Positions 36,325 to 47,000 of a DNA stretch of 55,142 nt are shown in pieces. The notes beneath the pieces are model-generated. The model did not search any database and had not been told where the DNA came from. It worked only from the letters and a program-made list of their open reading frames with translations. The position numbers were made by a program, and so were the translations under genes. The stretch is from Roseivirga sp. BDSF3-8 (GTDB taxonomy: Bacteria; Bacteroidota; Bacteroidia; Cytophagales; Cyclobacteriaceae). The number at the start of each line of letters is the position of its first letter. Position 1 is the stretch's first letter. The stretch lies in assembly GCF_041449215.1 (NCBI RefSeq), contig NZ_JBGNFV010000003.1, positions 1 through 55,142 on the forward strand, read 5' to 3'.

Positions 36325-37398
36325 ATGATAAAGTACCTGTTTGTAGCGCTTGCCGGCCTTCACGGGCTTATTCACTTACTTGGCTTTATCAAAAGCTTTG
36401 GCCTTGCCCGGGTCGAGCAATTGTATAAACCCATCGCTAAACCCTGGGGTATACTCTGGTTGCTCGCAACCTTATTGTTCCTGGCCGGTGTAATCGTATT
36501 CCTGCTTAATAAAAGTTACTGGTGGCTCGTCACTCTTATCGCCGTTTTATTATCTCAAATACTAATTTTCCAGCATTGGCAGGATGCCAGGTACGGTAGT
36601 ATAGCAAACGTTCTTTTACTACTTGTTTGCATAATCGGGTATGGTAATTGGCACTTCGACCGAATGGTGCAGCGTGAGCTCACTGCGTTTCAGATGGAAG
36701 AGACACCTGCGGCCCACCTGCCCGAAATAGCTCAAAAGGATTTACCTGATCCTGTACAAAAGTGGCTCAGCTACAGTCAGGTAGAAGGAGGCCAGGAAAT
36801 AGCCCATCTGCACCAGACAGGCCGTATGAAGCTTGATAATGACGGCAAATGGCTGCCGGTAGCCGCACAACAATGGTTCAGGATGGACAAGCCAGGCTTT
36901 ATATGGTATGCGGATGTGGGAGGGACTTCACTCATGAGGCTATCCGGCATGGACAAGTATCAGAATGGCAAAGGCCATATGCTTATCAAACTGTATAGTA
37001 TATGGCCGGTGGTGAATGCCTCCGGTAGTCAGATAGACCAGGGGGTAGCCGTACGATACCTGGCCGAAACAGTATGGTTGCCCCAGGCCGCCCTTAGCCC
37101 ATATATAAAATGGGAACAAACCGGACCTGCCAGCGCAACCGCCACCCTAAGCTACAAGGAGGTAACGGTAGAGGGTGAATTTACCTTTAACAGCAAAGGC
37201 CAGGTTATTCGTTTTGAGGCTATGCGATTCTATGATAAAGCGAAGGCCATGAAGCCCTGGATAATCCACATAGATGAAAACAGCTATAAAACCTTCGGGG
37301 GAATTATCATACCATCCAAAGCCAGTGTTACCTGGCAGCTTGACAGCGGTGATTTTACCTGGTATGAAGTCGAAATAAACAGGGCAGCGTATAAATAA
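36325..37398 (+). CDS. DUF6544-like membrane protein
   Basis: This 357-residue protein has four hydrophobic N-terminal segments (about 4-24, 42-61, 66-83 and 91-108) followed by a soluble domain of about 240 residues. The soluble part has motifs I associate with DUF6544 (QWFRMDKPGFIWYADV, VRYLAETVWLPQAALSPYI, FTFNSKGQVIRFEAMRFYD). Its function is unknown. It is transcribed alone and is convergent with the SDR gene that follows. Confidence 0.72.
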   Translation: MIKYLFVALAGLHGLIHLLGFIKSFGLARVEQLYKPIAKPWGILWLLATLLFLAGVIVFLLNKSYWWLVTLIAVLLSQILIFQHWQDARYGSIANVLLLLVCIIGYGNWHFDRMVQRELTAFQMEETPAAHLPEIAQKDLPDPVQKWLSYSQVEGGQEIAHLHQTGRMKLDNDGKWLPVAAQQWFRMDKPGFIWYADVGGTSLMRLSGMDKYQNGKGHMLIKLYSIWPVVNASGSQIDQGVAVRYLAETVWLPQAALSPYIKWEQTGPASATATLSYKEVTVEGEFTFNSKGQVIRFEAMRFYDKAKAMKPWIIHIDENSYKTFGGIIIPSKASVTWQLDSGDFTWYEVEINRAAYK

Positions 37399-37435
37399 AA
37401 ATCTTCTTCCTCTAACCAGAGTTATACAACTTACC

Positions 37436-38251
37436 CTACTTCTCCAGCTTGTTTTTAATCACTTTCATAAACAGGCTGTCCGGTAAAATCTTTCTCACTT
37501 TAGCAAACAGAGATATATCCTTACCCGCCAGATACCTCAGCTTATTCTTATTGTCGGTAGCGGCCTTATAGATGATCGATGCCACAAACTCCGGGCTCGC
37601 ACCTGTTTTCTCGTTTAGCTTTTCGATATTAGTCAATACCTTCTGCTGGTACGCCTTATAATCCGGAAACCCGGTGATGTCCGTTACATAAAGCGACTTA
37701 AAAAAGTCCGTTTTAATATTTCCCGGCAAGACAATCTTTACTGAGATCCCAAGAGACGAAAGCTCATAATGAAGAGACTCTGAAAAGCCTTCCAATGCAA
37801 ACTTAGTAGAACCATATAAACTTTGCATAGGCAAAGGCACCTTGCCTACCCCCGAAGAAATGTTGATTATCTTTCCCTTTTTCCTCGACCTGAAATGAGG
37901 CAATATCTCCTTTATGGTATTCATTACTCCAAATACATTGGTATCGAATTGCTTCCTGATCAGATCCTCATCTGCCGCCTCAAATGCACCGAACACCCCT
38001 ATCCCTGCATTATTAACCAGCACATCCACGGTTCCGAACTTTTCTATGGCATACCCTACCACAGCCTTAATCGAATCCCTGTCGGTTACATCCATTTTTT
38101 GAATGTCTATGTGCTTTACACCCTCCAGACCATTTTCCCTTTCAGGGGTCCTCATTGTTGCAATGACATTATACCCCCGCTCCCCAAAATACAGAGCAGT
38201 CGCTTTGTCGATACCCGATGAGCAACCCGTGATGATTACCGTCTTATTCAT
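37436..38251 (-). CDS. Short-chain dehydrogenase/reductase (SDR)
   Basis: This 271-residue classical SDR has a Rossmann dinucleotide motif, TGCSSGID (the usual final Gly of TGxxxGIG is Asp here). It also has DVTD at about 55-58, NNAGIGVFG, the catalytic Ser in NISSGVG, and YGSTKFALEG (Tyr/Lys pair). An Arg after beta-2 (TMRTPER) suggests NADP preference. The substrate is unknown. It converges with the DUF6544 gene and is divergent from the Crp-like regulator gene by 300 bp. Confidence 0.93.
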   Translation of the reverse strand: MNKTVIITGCSSGIDKATALYFGERGYNVIATMRTPERENGLEGVKHIDIQKMDVTDRDSIKAVVGYAIEKFGTVDVLVNNAGIGVFGAFEAADEDLIRKQFDTNVFGVMNTIKEILPHFRSRKKGKIINISSGVGKVPLPMQSLYGSTKFALEGFSESLHYELSSLGISVKIVLPGNIKTDFFKSLYVTDITGFPDYKAYQQKVLTNIEKLNEKTGASPEFVASIIYKAATDNKNKLRYLAGKDISLFAKVRKILPDSLFMKVIKNKLEK

Positions 38252-38552
38252 TTCGTTTCATTTTTTTACAAACCAGTACCCACAGGCACCAGCTAACTCC
38301 CTAATAAATAGATGAAAAGAGTGCTGCAGCCCGCACAGACGCATCGGTTTCACCCCGCTGCCGCAGGGTCATTCAGGCACATCATATTTCTTTTACCCCT
38401 AGCCTCTACGATCCCCCCACATGCAGGTTTCGTTTTTTAGTCCTTTCAGTAGCCGTTTTTCACATAATTTACCATATGGTAACCCAGTTTAGAAATTCAT
38501 TTAAGACCTTTGTAAAATCGTATAGATTCCAACTTATCAACCAGTGTATCTG

Positions 38553-39137
38553 ATGGATGAACTAATCCACTTTTTATTGGAATTTAGTAACCTGAATACC
38601 AGGCAGCTTGAGCTGGTAAGGCGTCAGGTTTATACCAAAAAGCTGAGGAAGGATGAATACTTCTCCGAAGCCGGCAAAGTATCAAAAGAAATCGCTTTTG
38701 TAAAGCAAGGTATATTACGACTTTGCTACTATAATCGTGAAGGGCAGGAAATAACTAAATATTTTATCGCAGAAAATAAGTTTGCTGTAGACCTTAACAG
38801 CTTTCAGACCGGTCTGCCCTCCACAGAATATCTGCAGGCAGTAGAAGATTGCGAACTCCTCATCTTTAGCGACGATTCGATGAAACACCTTTCGGAGACC
38901 ATTATCGGGTGGGATGAGATGGTTAATAAGATCAGTAGCAAAGCCCTCATAGACAAGATGAACCGCCTGAGTCCCATGCTTTCAGAGGATGCCAAAACAC
39001 GCTATCTGAATTTTTATGAACGCTTTCCGGATCTCGCCAACCGGGTTCCGCTAAATCACCTCGCATCCTTTATCGGGATCACCAGCCAATCCCTTAGCAG
39101 AATCAGAAAAGAACTAAAAGAGGGGGAAAAAGCATGA
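38553..39137 (+). CDS. Crp/Fnr-family transcription regulator
   Basis: The ATG at 38553 is preferred over a GTG three codons upstream, giving 194 residues. Residues of about 10-110 form a cyclic-nucleotide-binding-type beta-roll (FSEAGKVSKEIAFVKQGILRL), without the phosphate-binding Arg/Ser signature of true cAMP receptors. The C-terminal helix-turn-helix is NHLASFIGITSQSLSRIRKEL. Proteins of this shape are common in Bacteroidota as stress or metabolite regulators. Its stop overlaps the next start by 4 bp (ATGA), so it forms an operon with the SRPBCC and saccharopine-dehydrogenase-like genes. Confidence 0.9.
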   Translation: MDELIHFLLEFSNLNTRQLELVRRQVYTKKLRKDEYFSEAGKVSKEIAFVKQGILRLCYYNREGQEITKYFIAENKFAVDLNSFQTGLPSTEYLQAVEDCELLIFSDDSMKHLSETIIGWDEMVNKISSKALIDKMNRLSPMLSEDAKTRYLNFYERFPDLANRVPLNHLASFIGITSQSLSRIRKELKEGEKA

Positions 39138-39562
39138 GAGCCTATCACACCCAAATAGAAATCGATGCCCCTCACTCCGCTGTGTGGAATCGGCTGGTAG
39201 ACTTTGAGAGCTATTCCGTCTGGAACCCACTCGTATTTAGTCTTTCAGGCGATATTCGCGAAGGCGGGATCATCTCCACAGGTATCACGCCCCTTAATCG
39301 CATATACCGCGCCCGCCTTCTCTCATTTAAAAAAAATCAGGAAATCGTATGGCAAGGTCACCGTGTGGCCGGGTTTGTACTTAGTGGCAGGCATTATTAT
39401 CAGCTACGACGGATAGGGCAGGAGAGGACCCTCCTTACGCATGGCGAGTACTTCTCAGGGCTTTTATCTCCATTTATTCCTAAAGGCCTGCTTATCAAAA
39501 TGCAAAGCGCCTTTGAACAGCATAATTATAAGCTTAAAGAGATAGTGGAAAGTGAGAAGTAA
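39134..39562 (+). CDS. SRPBCC (START-like) family protein
   Basis: This 142-residue protein opens with HTQIEIDAPHSAVWNRLVDFESYSVWNP (read as IEIDAPHSAVW and FESYSVWNP), the classic entry of the SRPBCC/polyketide-cyclase ligand-binding fold. It continues with GHRVAGFVLSGRHYYQL and FSGLLSPFIPKGLL. Such proteins bind hydrophobic ligands; the ligand is not predictable here. It overlaps both neighbours (4 bp upstream, 11 bp downstream), so translation is coupled. Confidence 0.85.
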   Translation: MRAYHTQIEIDAPHSAVWNRLVDFESYSVWNPLVFSLSGDIREGGIISTGITPLNRIYRARLLSFKKNQEIVWQGHRVAGFVLSGRHYYQLRRIGQERTLLTHGEYFSGLLSPFIPKGLLIKMQSAFEQHNYKLKEIVESEK

Positions 39563-40601
39563 ACGCATTCTTATATACGGAGCCACTGGTTATACCGGTA
39601 AGTTATTGGCCAAAGAGCTCATTTGCTCAGGCGTAAGCCCTATCCTGGCAGCACGTAGCAATAAAGTTCATCAGGTGGCAAAATCCCTTGACTGTGAGGC
39701 CAGAGTCTTCACTTTGCAGGATGCTGCCTTACGGCTAGATGATGTGGATATTCTTATCAATGTAGCCGGTCCGTTCCGCATAAGCCAGGATCTGCTCATC
39801 AGAGCCTGCCTTCAAACCCGTACGCATTACCTCGATATTGCCGGAGAAGCACCCGACATTGAAAATGCAGCCCGATACCATAAAGAGGCTCTTGATGCAG
39901 GCATTACTATCCTCCCCGGTGCCGGATTTGGCGTGGTACCTACCGACCTGCTTGCCCTCTGCGCCAGCAGGCTTATACCCAACCCCACCAGATTGCGTCT
40001 TGTGTACCAGACTATAGGGGGCGCCTCACGCGGTACGCTCAGAACCGTACTTAGCGATATAGACAAACCCGGTGTAAAAAGAGTACGAGGCAGCTACCAA
40101 AAAGCAATGCCTGCTGAAAGTTTTCATGAAGATACCATTGGAAACCAAAGTGTTAAAGCCGCTTATAACCCTTGGAGAGCAGATCTGTATACCGCTTTTG
40201 TTTCCACCGGTATAGACAATATTGAGACCTACACTGTATTTCCTGCCCCTGTCGTCAAAATGATGCAGGGCAAACTGGGCTTCTTTCGAAAAATCTTACT
40301 TAAGGTACTCCTGCCTCTCCTTCCCGAAGGCCCCGGCACCAGGCAATTGAAGAAGGGTAAGACGCTTGCAAAAGTTACTGTTAATAACGAGTACGGGCAG
40401 GAGGCCACGGCTGAAATGCAAGGCCCGGAGGCCTATGTATTTACCGTGCAGTCTATAATAGCCGTGATCCAGGCTATGAGAAGTTCGCCTACAGGATACC
40501 TTACTCCTGCACAACTTATTAATGAGTGGCCAAAGGAATGGCCGCCAATAAAAGTTTGGTGTAATCATGGAGAACCTATGCAACCTGCTGTGCATGGTTA
40601 A
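39552..40601 (+). CDS. Saccharopine dehydrogenase-like NAD(P)-binding oxidoreductase
   Basis: This 349-residue protein starts at GTG 39552, inside the end of the SRPBCC gene. The N-terminal Rossmann motif is LIYGATGYTGKLLAKEL, followed by DVDILINVAGPF and HYLDIAGEAPDI, typical of the saccharopine-dehydrogenase/trans-acting enoyl-reductase-like family. PGAGFGVVPTDLLAL in the middle is also characteristic. The family is broad and the reaction cannot be assigned. It is the third gene of the Crp-like regulator operon. Confidence 0.87.
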   Translation: MRSKRILIYGATGYTGKLLAKELICSGVSPILAARSNKVHQVAKSLDCEARVFTLQDAALRLDDVDILINVAGPFRISQDLLIRACLQTRTHYLDIAGEAPDIENAARYHKEALDAGITILPGAGFGVVPTDLLALCASRLIPNPTRLRLVYQTIGGASRGTLRTVLSDIDKPGVKRVRGSYQKAMPAESFHEDTIGNQSVKAAYNPWRADLYTAFVSTGIDNIETYTVFPAPVVKMMQGKLGFFRKILLKVLLPLLPEGPGTRQLKKGKTLAKVTVNNEYGQEATAEMQGPEAYVFTVQSIIAVIQAMRSSPTGYLTPAQLINEWPKEWPPIKVWCNHGEPMQPAVHG

Positions 40602-40747
40602 CTCCAAAGATAGAATTAATACCAAGTTTAGTATAAAAATTGTGTGTCGGTTTTCTGATCAAGTAACATAATACCTGTCAATTCTATGGTAGTTTGTAAG
40701 TGTCTTAATTTTAATGGAAAAAGGTTTAGTTTTTATTGATTTATGCC

Positions 40748-40775
40748 TTGATAATATAAGATACTACTAAGTTTT
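40748..40775 (+). promoter_or_regulatory. Candidate promoter of the first SLH/T9SS gene
   Basis: TTG (40748-40750) and TAAGTTTT (40768-40775) are 17 bp apart, near the Bacteroidota -33/-7 pattern, and end 21 bp before the start codon. The final base of the -7 box differs from consensus. Confidence 0.35.
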
Positions 40776-40796
40776 TTTACTAAAAAAATAACAGCT

Positions 40797-43700
40797 ATGA
40801 AAAAGGTTTACCAGTTTACCGGTATTATACTCCTGATACTGGTTTCCGTTCTCGGGTGGTATAGCATATCCACTCAAAATACGCCCTCAGCTAATGAAAA
40901 AATGCCTGATGCGGATCAAAGATTAACTGATAAGGCCGGTACTGCCAGCCAGGAGAGGCTGGGCCAACTTAAAACCACGGGAGCTGTGGAAGCCGCTCAC
41001 CTCGAATACCTGAAAACGATGGATCCTACCACCGGCCAGGTGCCAGTGTTACGCGGGCTCGAGGCCTTTCGTGCCGCTCGCCGCCAGGCAGCCAATCTCA
41101 GGGCCATTCCCGGTGTAGTATGGGATGCTCGAGGCCCGTCTGATGTCGCAGGCCGTGTGAGATCCCTGATGTTCGACCCCAACGACCCTAATAGTACAAA
41201 GGTCTGGGCCGCCTCCGAAACCGGTGGTTTGTGGTATAATAACGACATCACCAACCCCTCTTCAAGTTGGTATAATGTAGATGATTTCTGGACCAACCTC
41301 AATATTTCTTCCCTCGCCTACGACCCCACCAACCCTACGCATTACTACGCAGCCACAGGGGTGCAGTACGACGGCAGGACCCGGCCGGGAGCCGGTATCT
41401 GGAAGTCTACTGACCAGGGGCAGACATGGACCCAGATGGCCAGTACCACAGGCACTAACTTCAGACTGATCAGTGCCATTGCCTTTACCCCCTCCGGTAC
41501 CCTGCTTGCCACAACTAATGATGGCATTTACCGCTCTGCCGACCAGGGCCTTAACTGGACCAAGGTACAGGGCGGAGACTTTCTATCCGACCTGGAAGTA
41601 GATCCTAACGGCATCATCTATGCCGGTGTGCAGCAAAATAATAATGCCGGTATTTATAAATCCACCGATGATGGCCTTAGCTTTACTCAGTTAAGCCTCC
41701 CCGCTTCTGCCACCGGTGGACAGCGGGTGGAAATAGCCGTAGCTGACAGCAACCCCTCTGTGGTATATGCTGTAGCAGGCTACACCAATGTCAGCTACTT
41801 TATTAAGTCCACAGACGGAGGTCAGACCTGGGCTTCCCTAAGCATACCTAACCTGTTCACCTGCAACGGCGAAGATACCAGCGCGGATTTTACCAGGGGC
41901 CAGGCCATACACGACCTTGTACTCGAAATAAATCCTACCGATCAGTTCACTGTATACCTCGGAGGTATCAATCTGCTGCGCTCGGTTAATGGCGGTGCCA
42001 GCTTTGCCCAGGTATCTAACTGGTATGGAAGCTGCACCTCGGTTGTGCATGCCGACCAGCTCACCATGGCCTTTCGTCCCGGCAACACCAATGAAGCTGT
42101 TTTCGGCAACGATGGAGGAGTATATTATTCACCCGTGGCAGGCGACCGTACATTAGGCAACCACCAGATGTACTTTAACCCCCATAATAAAAACCTTAAC
42201 ATCACCCAGTTTTATAGCGTAGACCAGCGCAATACCGCTGGTGACGATTACATGCTGGCCGGTACCCAGGACAATGGTACCCAGAAATTTACCCTTCCCG
42301 GATACGCTAATACGACTATGCCCACCGGAGGGGATGGTGGCTTTGCTCACATAGATCAGGATAACCCTGATCTGCAGGTTACCGCCTATGTCTATAATTA
42401 CTACTGGCTTTCACAGGATGGAGGCAATACCTTTAAAGTCTTTTCTGACGATGTGGAAACCGGATCTTTCATTAATCCTACCGATTATGACGATGATGCC
42501 AATGTGCTCTACACAGTCACCGACGGATCTGCCAACTACATGTATTCCACACCCCTGGACAATCCTACCTTTTCAAACATAACCTTAATCCCAGGATCTA
42601 CGGCCGTACCCGGATCAATTACCGCTATAAAGGTATCACCCTACACCCCCAATAGGATTTTCATAGCCGTCCAGGGTTTTTTATCGCCGCCTTTTATCTA
42701 CATGGTGGATAATGCGAATACCCAAAGTCCCACAGTGACTAACCTGAGCCCTAACGGCGGAGGAATGGACATCGGTTCATACTGCTCCAGCTTAGACGTA
42801 GGTGCCAGCGACAACCAGATACTCGCCACTTTCTCTAACTACGGCATCAACACATCAGTAGTCGAAACACGCGACGGCGGCGCTACCTGGCTTAACCGCC
42901 AGGGTAACCTGCCCGATATGCCCATACGGTGGGGGCTTTACCACCCGAAGAACACCAGTGAAGTTATGCTTGCCACAGAAGTGGGCGTTTGGTCTACCGA
43001 CAACATAACAGTCAGTAGTCCCGACTGGGGTGTGACGAATGCCAACCTCGCCAATGTGCGTTGCGATATGCTGAAGTACCGTAAGTCCGATGGCTATGTG
43101 GCAGTAGCTACCTACGGAAGGGGAGTCTACACCACCAATATCTGGTCTTACATAGACATCAAAAACCACTGGGCAGAAACCGAAATCCGCTACATGCTGG
43201 AAAACGATCTGCTGGCCGGGTATAGTGACGGAACCTTCAGGCCCGATAATGAACTTACCAGGGCTGAGTTTGCCACCATGATCGCCAATATCATCGATCC
43301 TCCCCTCAGCAGTGATCCTGCAGTCGCCAGTCGTTCATTTACCGACATATCCGGTCATTGGGCCGAGGCTAATATACTGCAGGCTGCCCGCGCAGGCTAT
43401 CTTGCCGGGTATGGTGACGGGACATTCAGACCCAATGAGAAGATCACCAAACTACAGATCACCGTTAGTATTGCCAATGGCCTGCCCGTGAGCGGAGGGA
43501 CTATTTCACAGCTAGACATGTTCTTCGACCGCACCAGCATACCCACCTGGGCCGAGCAGCCTATCGCCAATGCCCTGCAGAACAGGCTCATTGCCAATTA
43601 TCCTAACAAGAACTACTTCACGCCTAATACGAATGCTACCCGTGGCTTGGCTGTAGTGACCCTCTACCAGGCCCTTGCAAACCTCGGCAGAGCCCCCTTT

Positions 43701-44000
43701 AGTACCAACTTCTATGTGGTGAGCCCCTCAGGCAGCCGGCTTGCTAAAAATATCACCGGTGATGCGGAAGACCTTGCACTCTATCCTAATCCGGCTGATA
43801 ACTTCCTTAGGCTGGATATACCCGATGCAGGCAACAGCCCTGTGCCATACGCTCTCTATAACCTGCAGGGGGGCCTGATAGCCAATGGAGAGTATACAAA
43901 AGGCGCCACACTCGACGTGTCCTATCTATCGCCCGGTCAGTACATAGTCAGGGTATCAGTAGGAGATAGACTTTTCTCTAAAAAATTTGTAAAGAAATAA
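40797..44000 (+). CDS. Asp-box propeller / SLH / T9SS surface protein, paralogue 1
   Basis: This 1067-residue protein has an N-terminal signal anchor (residues 4-23). A large beta-propeller region (about 100-780) carries Asp-box-type repeats (KSTDQGQTW, RSADQGLNW, KSTDGGQTW, SQDGGNTF, TRDGGATW), as in sortilin/BNR proteins. Three SLH motifs lie at about 785-835, 848-898 and 912-960 (HWAETEIRYMLEND, HWAEANILQAARAG, and a weaker WAEQPIANALQNR). From about 993 there is a T9SS type A sorting domain (ALYPNPADNF ... LFSKKFVKK). It should be exported through the outer membrane by T9SS. SLH domains are unusual in this phylum and may give non-covalent anchoring. Confidence 0.88.
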   Translation: MKKVYQFTGIILLILVSVLGWYSISTQNTPSANEKMPDADQRLTDKAGTASQERLGQLKTTGAVEAAHLEYLKTMDPTTGQVPVLRGLEAFRAARRQAANLRAIPGVVWDARGPSDVAGRVRSLMFDPNDPNSTKVWAASETGGLWYNNDITNPSSSWYNVDDFWTNLNISSLAYDPTNPTHYYAATGVQYDGRTRPGAGIWKSTDQGQTWTQMASTTGTNFRLISAIAFTPSGTLLATTNDGIYRSADQGLNWTKVQGGDFLSDLEVDPNGIIYAGVQQNNNAGIYKSTDDGLSFTQLSLPASATGGQRVEIAVADSNPSVVYAVAGYTNVSYFIKSTDGGQTWASLSIPNLFTCNGEDTSADFTRGQAIHDLVLEINPTDQFTVYLGGINLLRSVNGGASFAQVSNWYGSCTSVVHADQLTMAFRPGNTNEAVFGNDGGVYYSPVAGDRTLGNHQMYFNPHNKNLNITQFYSVDQRNTAGDDYMLAGTQDNGTQKFTLPGYANTTMPTGGDGGFAHIDQDNPDLQVTAYVYNYYWLSQDGGNTFKVFSDDVETGSFINPTDYDDDANVLYTVTDGSANYMYSTPLDNPTFSNITLIPGSTAVPGSITAIKVSPYTPNRIFIAVQGFLSPPFIYMVDNANTQSPTVTNLSPNGGGMDIGSYCSSLDVGASDNQILATFSNYGINTSVVETRDGGATWLNRQGNLPDMPIRWGLYHPKNTSEVMLATEVGVWSTDNITVSSPDWGVTNANLANVRCDMLKYRKSDGYVAVATYGRGVYTTNIWSYIDIKNHWAETEIRYMLENDLLAGYSDGTFRPDNELTRAEFATMIANIIDPPLSSDPAVASRSFTDISGHWAEANILQAARAGYLAGYGDGTFRPNEKITKLQITVSIANGLPVSGGTISQLDMFFDRTSIPTWAEQPIANALQNRLIANYPNKNYFTPNTNATRGLAVVTLYQALANLGRAPFSTNFYVVSPSGSRLAKNITGDAEDLALYPNPADNFLRLDIPDAGNSPVPYALYNLQGGLIANGEYTKGATLDVSYLSPGQYIVRVSVGDRLFSKKFVKK

Positions 44001-44004
44001 CCAT

Positions 44005-44045
44005 AAGAGCACGCCGCTATAATGAGCGGTGTGCTCTTTTATTTT
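44005..44045 (+). terminator. Hairpin between SLH paralogues 1 and 2
   Basis: AAGAGCACGCCGCT / AGCGGTGTGCTCTT (44005-44018 and 44025-44038) pairs along 14 bp with one G-T wobble, followed by TTTTATTTT. It ends only about 20 bp before the next start codon, leaving no room for a separate promoter, so it probably acts as a partial terminator or processing site inside an operon. Confidence 0.85.
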
Positions 44046-44064
44046 AATCCTATTAACCAGTTTT

Positions 44065-47000
44065 ATGATGAAAAAGTATACCTATTTATTTACAGCCCTT
44101 GCCCTTTTGCTGCTTGCAGCAGGAGGCTACTACCTGTATCCGGATAGCTCCGCAGGGCAGGAAAACACCCTTACCTTTAACGACATGCGGGGCATGACCC
44201 CCGAAGAGCGGAGTAAAGCAATAGAGGCCACCGGTGCCACTGAAGCCGCTTATCTCGAATACATCAAAACATTCGACCCTGCTACCGGCGAAGTGCCCAC
44301 TGCCAAAGGCCTCGAGGCCTTTAAGGCCGCCCGCAAGCAGGCCCGAAACCTGCGCGCCATACCCGGCGTCGAATGGTTCGAAAGAGGCCCTAATAATGTA
44401 GCCGGAAGGATACGAGCCATTATGTTTGACCCTAATGACCTTTCTAAGAAAAAAGTTTGGGGTGGTGCTGAGCATGGAGGACTCTGGTATAACAATGACG
44501 TGACAGACCCTGCCAGTTCATGGTACAATGTAAACGACTTCTGGGCTAACCTCAGCATAGGTTCCATTGCTTACGATCCTACGAATACACAAGTCTTTTA
44601 TGTGGGTACGGGCGTGCCTTACGGAGGAAAACAGCCCCGTGGTGCCGGTATATGGAAGACCACTAACGGCGGAGGCTCATGGACCCAGCTTTCGTCTACT
44701 GCTAACAATGCTAACTTTTACCATGTCTCTAAAATAGTCGTCACCAGTAGCGGTACCGTATTAGCCAACACCAATGCCGGTATATTCCGCTCCACCGATG
44801 CTGGTAATAGCTGGAATAATGTATTGGCGGGCAAATATGCTTCTGATATGGAAATTGCCGCCAATGGCACCATCTATTCAGGAGTAGGGCCTGACTATAA
44901 CTCCTATGGCTATTCTGAAATATTTCGTTCTACAAACGACGGACAGAGCTGGACAGAACTGACCATGCCGACCGGTTTACTGCATGGCCACCGGATCGAA
45001 ATTGCCACCGGCGGGTCAGGTACCGTATACGCCGTAAGTTCTGACTACCTGTTTAATTCAGTTCAGTGGCTTATAAAATCTACCGATGGAGGTAATAGCT
45101 GGACGGAACTTGCCATACCAAAGTATGAACAAGCCTGTGGCTTCCCTGCAGATGCTGATTTTACCAGGGGAGAGCAGGCTAATCATGACCTTACCATAGA
45201 GGTACATCCTACTAATGCTAATCTGGTAATATTAGGCGGTATAGATAATCACCGTTCTACTGATGGAGGGGCCACGTTTGAGCAGATATCTTACTGGACA
45301 GGCCTTGCTAGCTGTGCCAGCAATGTACACGCCGATCAGCTTAGCCTGGTCTTCCGCCCCGGTTATCCTAACGAAGTCGTATTCGGTAACGACGGAGGGG
45401 TATACTACTCTCCCCACGTCGGTAATGCCAGCGTTGCGAGGGGAAGCCTTAATATCCAGTCTCGTAATAAGAACCTTAATATCACAGAGTTCTACGCAGT
45501 AGACCAGCTAAATAGCAGTAGCTCCAATTATATGCTGGCAGGCAGCCAGGATAATGGCACCCAGCAATTCAAAAAGCCTGGCATATCATCTACCAGCGAG
45601 GCCAGGGGAGGCGACGGTGGCTTTACCCATATTGATCAGAATAATAGCGACGTCCAGCTTCTTTCATATATAAGAAGTAGCTATTCTCTTTCTACAAACG
45701 GAGGCAAATGGTTCAGTATATTTTATAATGATAACAAGGTGGGCCGGTTTATTAACCCGACCGATTATGATGATAATACCAATATCTTTTATGCGGCTGG
45801 TAATACAGGTGATTACCTTTACTCCACTGACCTGGAAAATTCCTCCACCAAGACGATGTATACGGTTAATGCAGGTCTTACACACCAGATATCTGCCGTA
45901 AAAGTTTCTCCCTATACGGCTAACCGCATCTTCGTCATTACTTCTAATGAGTACGGCGGCCAACCCCATATATACCGTATAGATAATGCCAACTCAAGTA
46001 CACCTACTGTTACGGATATTAGCGGCAGCCAGCCTTTTGCTAATAATGCTTACGGTACCTGCATACAGGTAGGCGCCAGTGATAACCAGCTTCTCGCTAC
46101 TTTCTCTAACTACGGCATTGTTTCCGTATACGAATCACGCGACGGCGGCGCCACATGGGTAAACCGTGAAGGTAATCTGCCTGATATGCCCATTCGCTGG
46201 GGGCTTTATAACCCCAATAATTATAACGAGGTTATGCTGGCTACCCAGGTAGGCGTATGGTCTACTGATAATATCAATACCAGCAGCCCTGACTGGGGAG
46301 TAACCAATGCCAATCTTGCTAATGTGCGTTGCGATATGCTCCAGTACCGCCAGTCTGATGGGTATGTAGCTATCGCTACCTATGGACGTGGCGTATATAC
46401 CACCAATGTCTGGTCCACCACAAGTGTATCCGATATTGCCGGCCACTGGGCTGAGAACGAGATCACCTATATGCTTAAGCACAACTTCCTGGCAGGATAT
46501 AGCGATGGTACTTTCCGCCCTGATAATGAGCTTACACGGGCTGAGTTTGCCACCATGATCGCCAATATCATTAATCCGGATATCAGCAGCGATCCTGCCA
46601 TAGCCGGACGCACGTTTACCGACATCACAGGCCACTGGGCCGAGCAGAATATCCTCCAGGCAGCCAGGTCGGGCTATCTGGCCGGGTACGGCGACGGTAC
46701 CTTCAGACCTAATGATAAGATCACAAAGCTGCAGATTACGATTTCCATAGCCAATGGCCTGCCCGTAAGCGGCGGCAGCACCTATCTGCTCAGTGATTTT
46801 CTTGACCAGACTTCCATCCCCAGTTGGGCGGCGCAGTCGGTATCTAATGCCTATGTGAATAAGCTCATAGCCAATTATCCCAATAGGTCATATTTTACGC
46901 CAAACGTAAATGCCACCAGGGCAATGGCTGTGGTTACGCTGTACCAGGCGCTGGCCAATCTCGGGCGGATTAGTTTTGATAACAATTTCTATATCGTTGT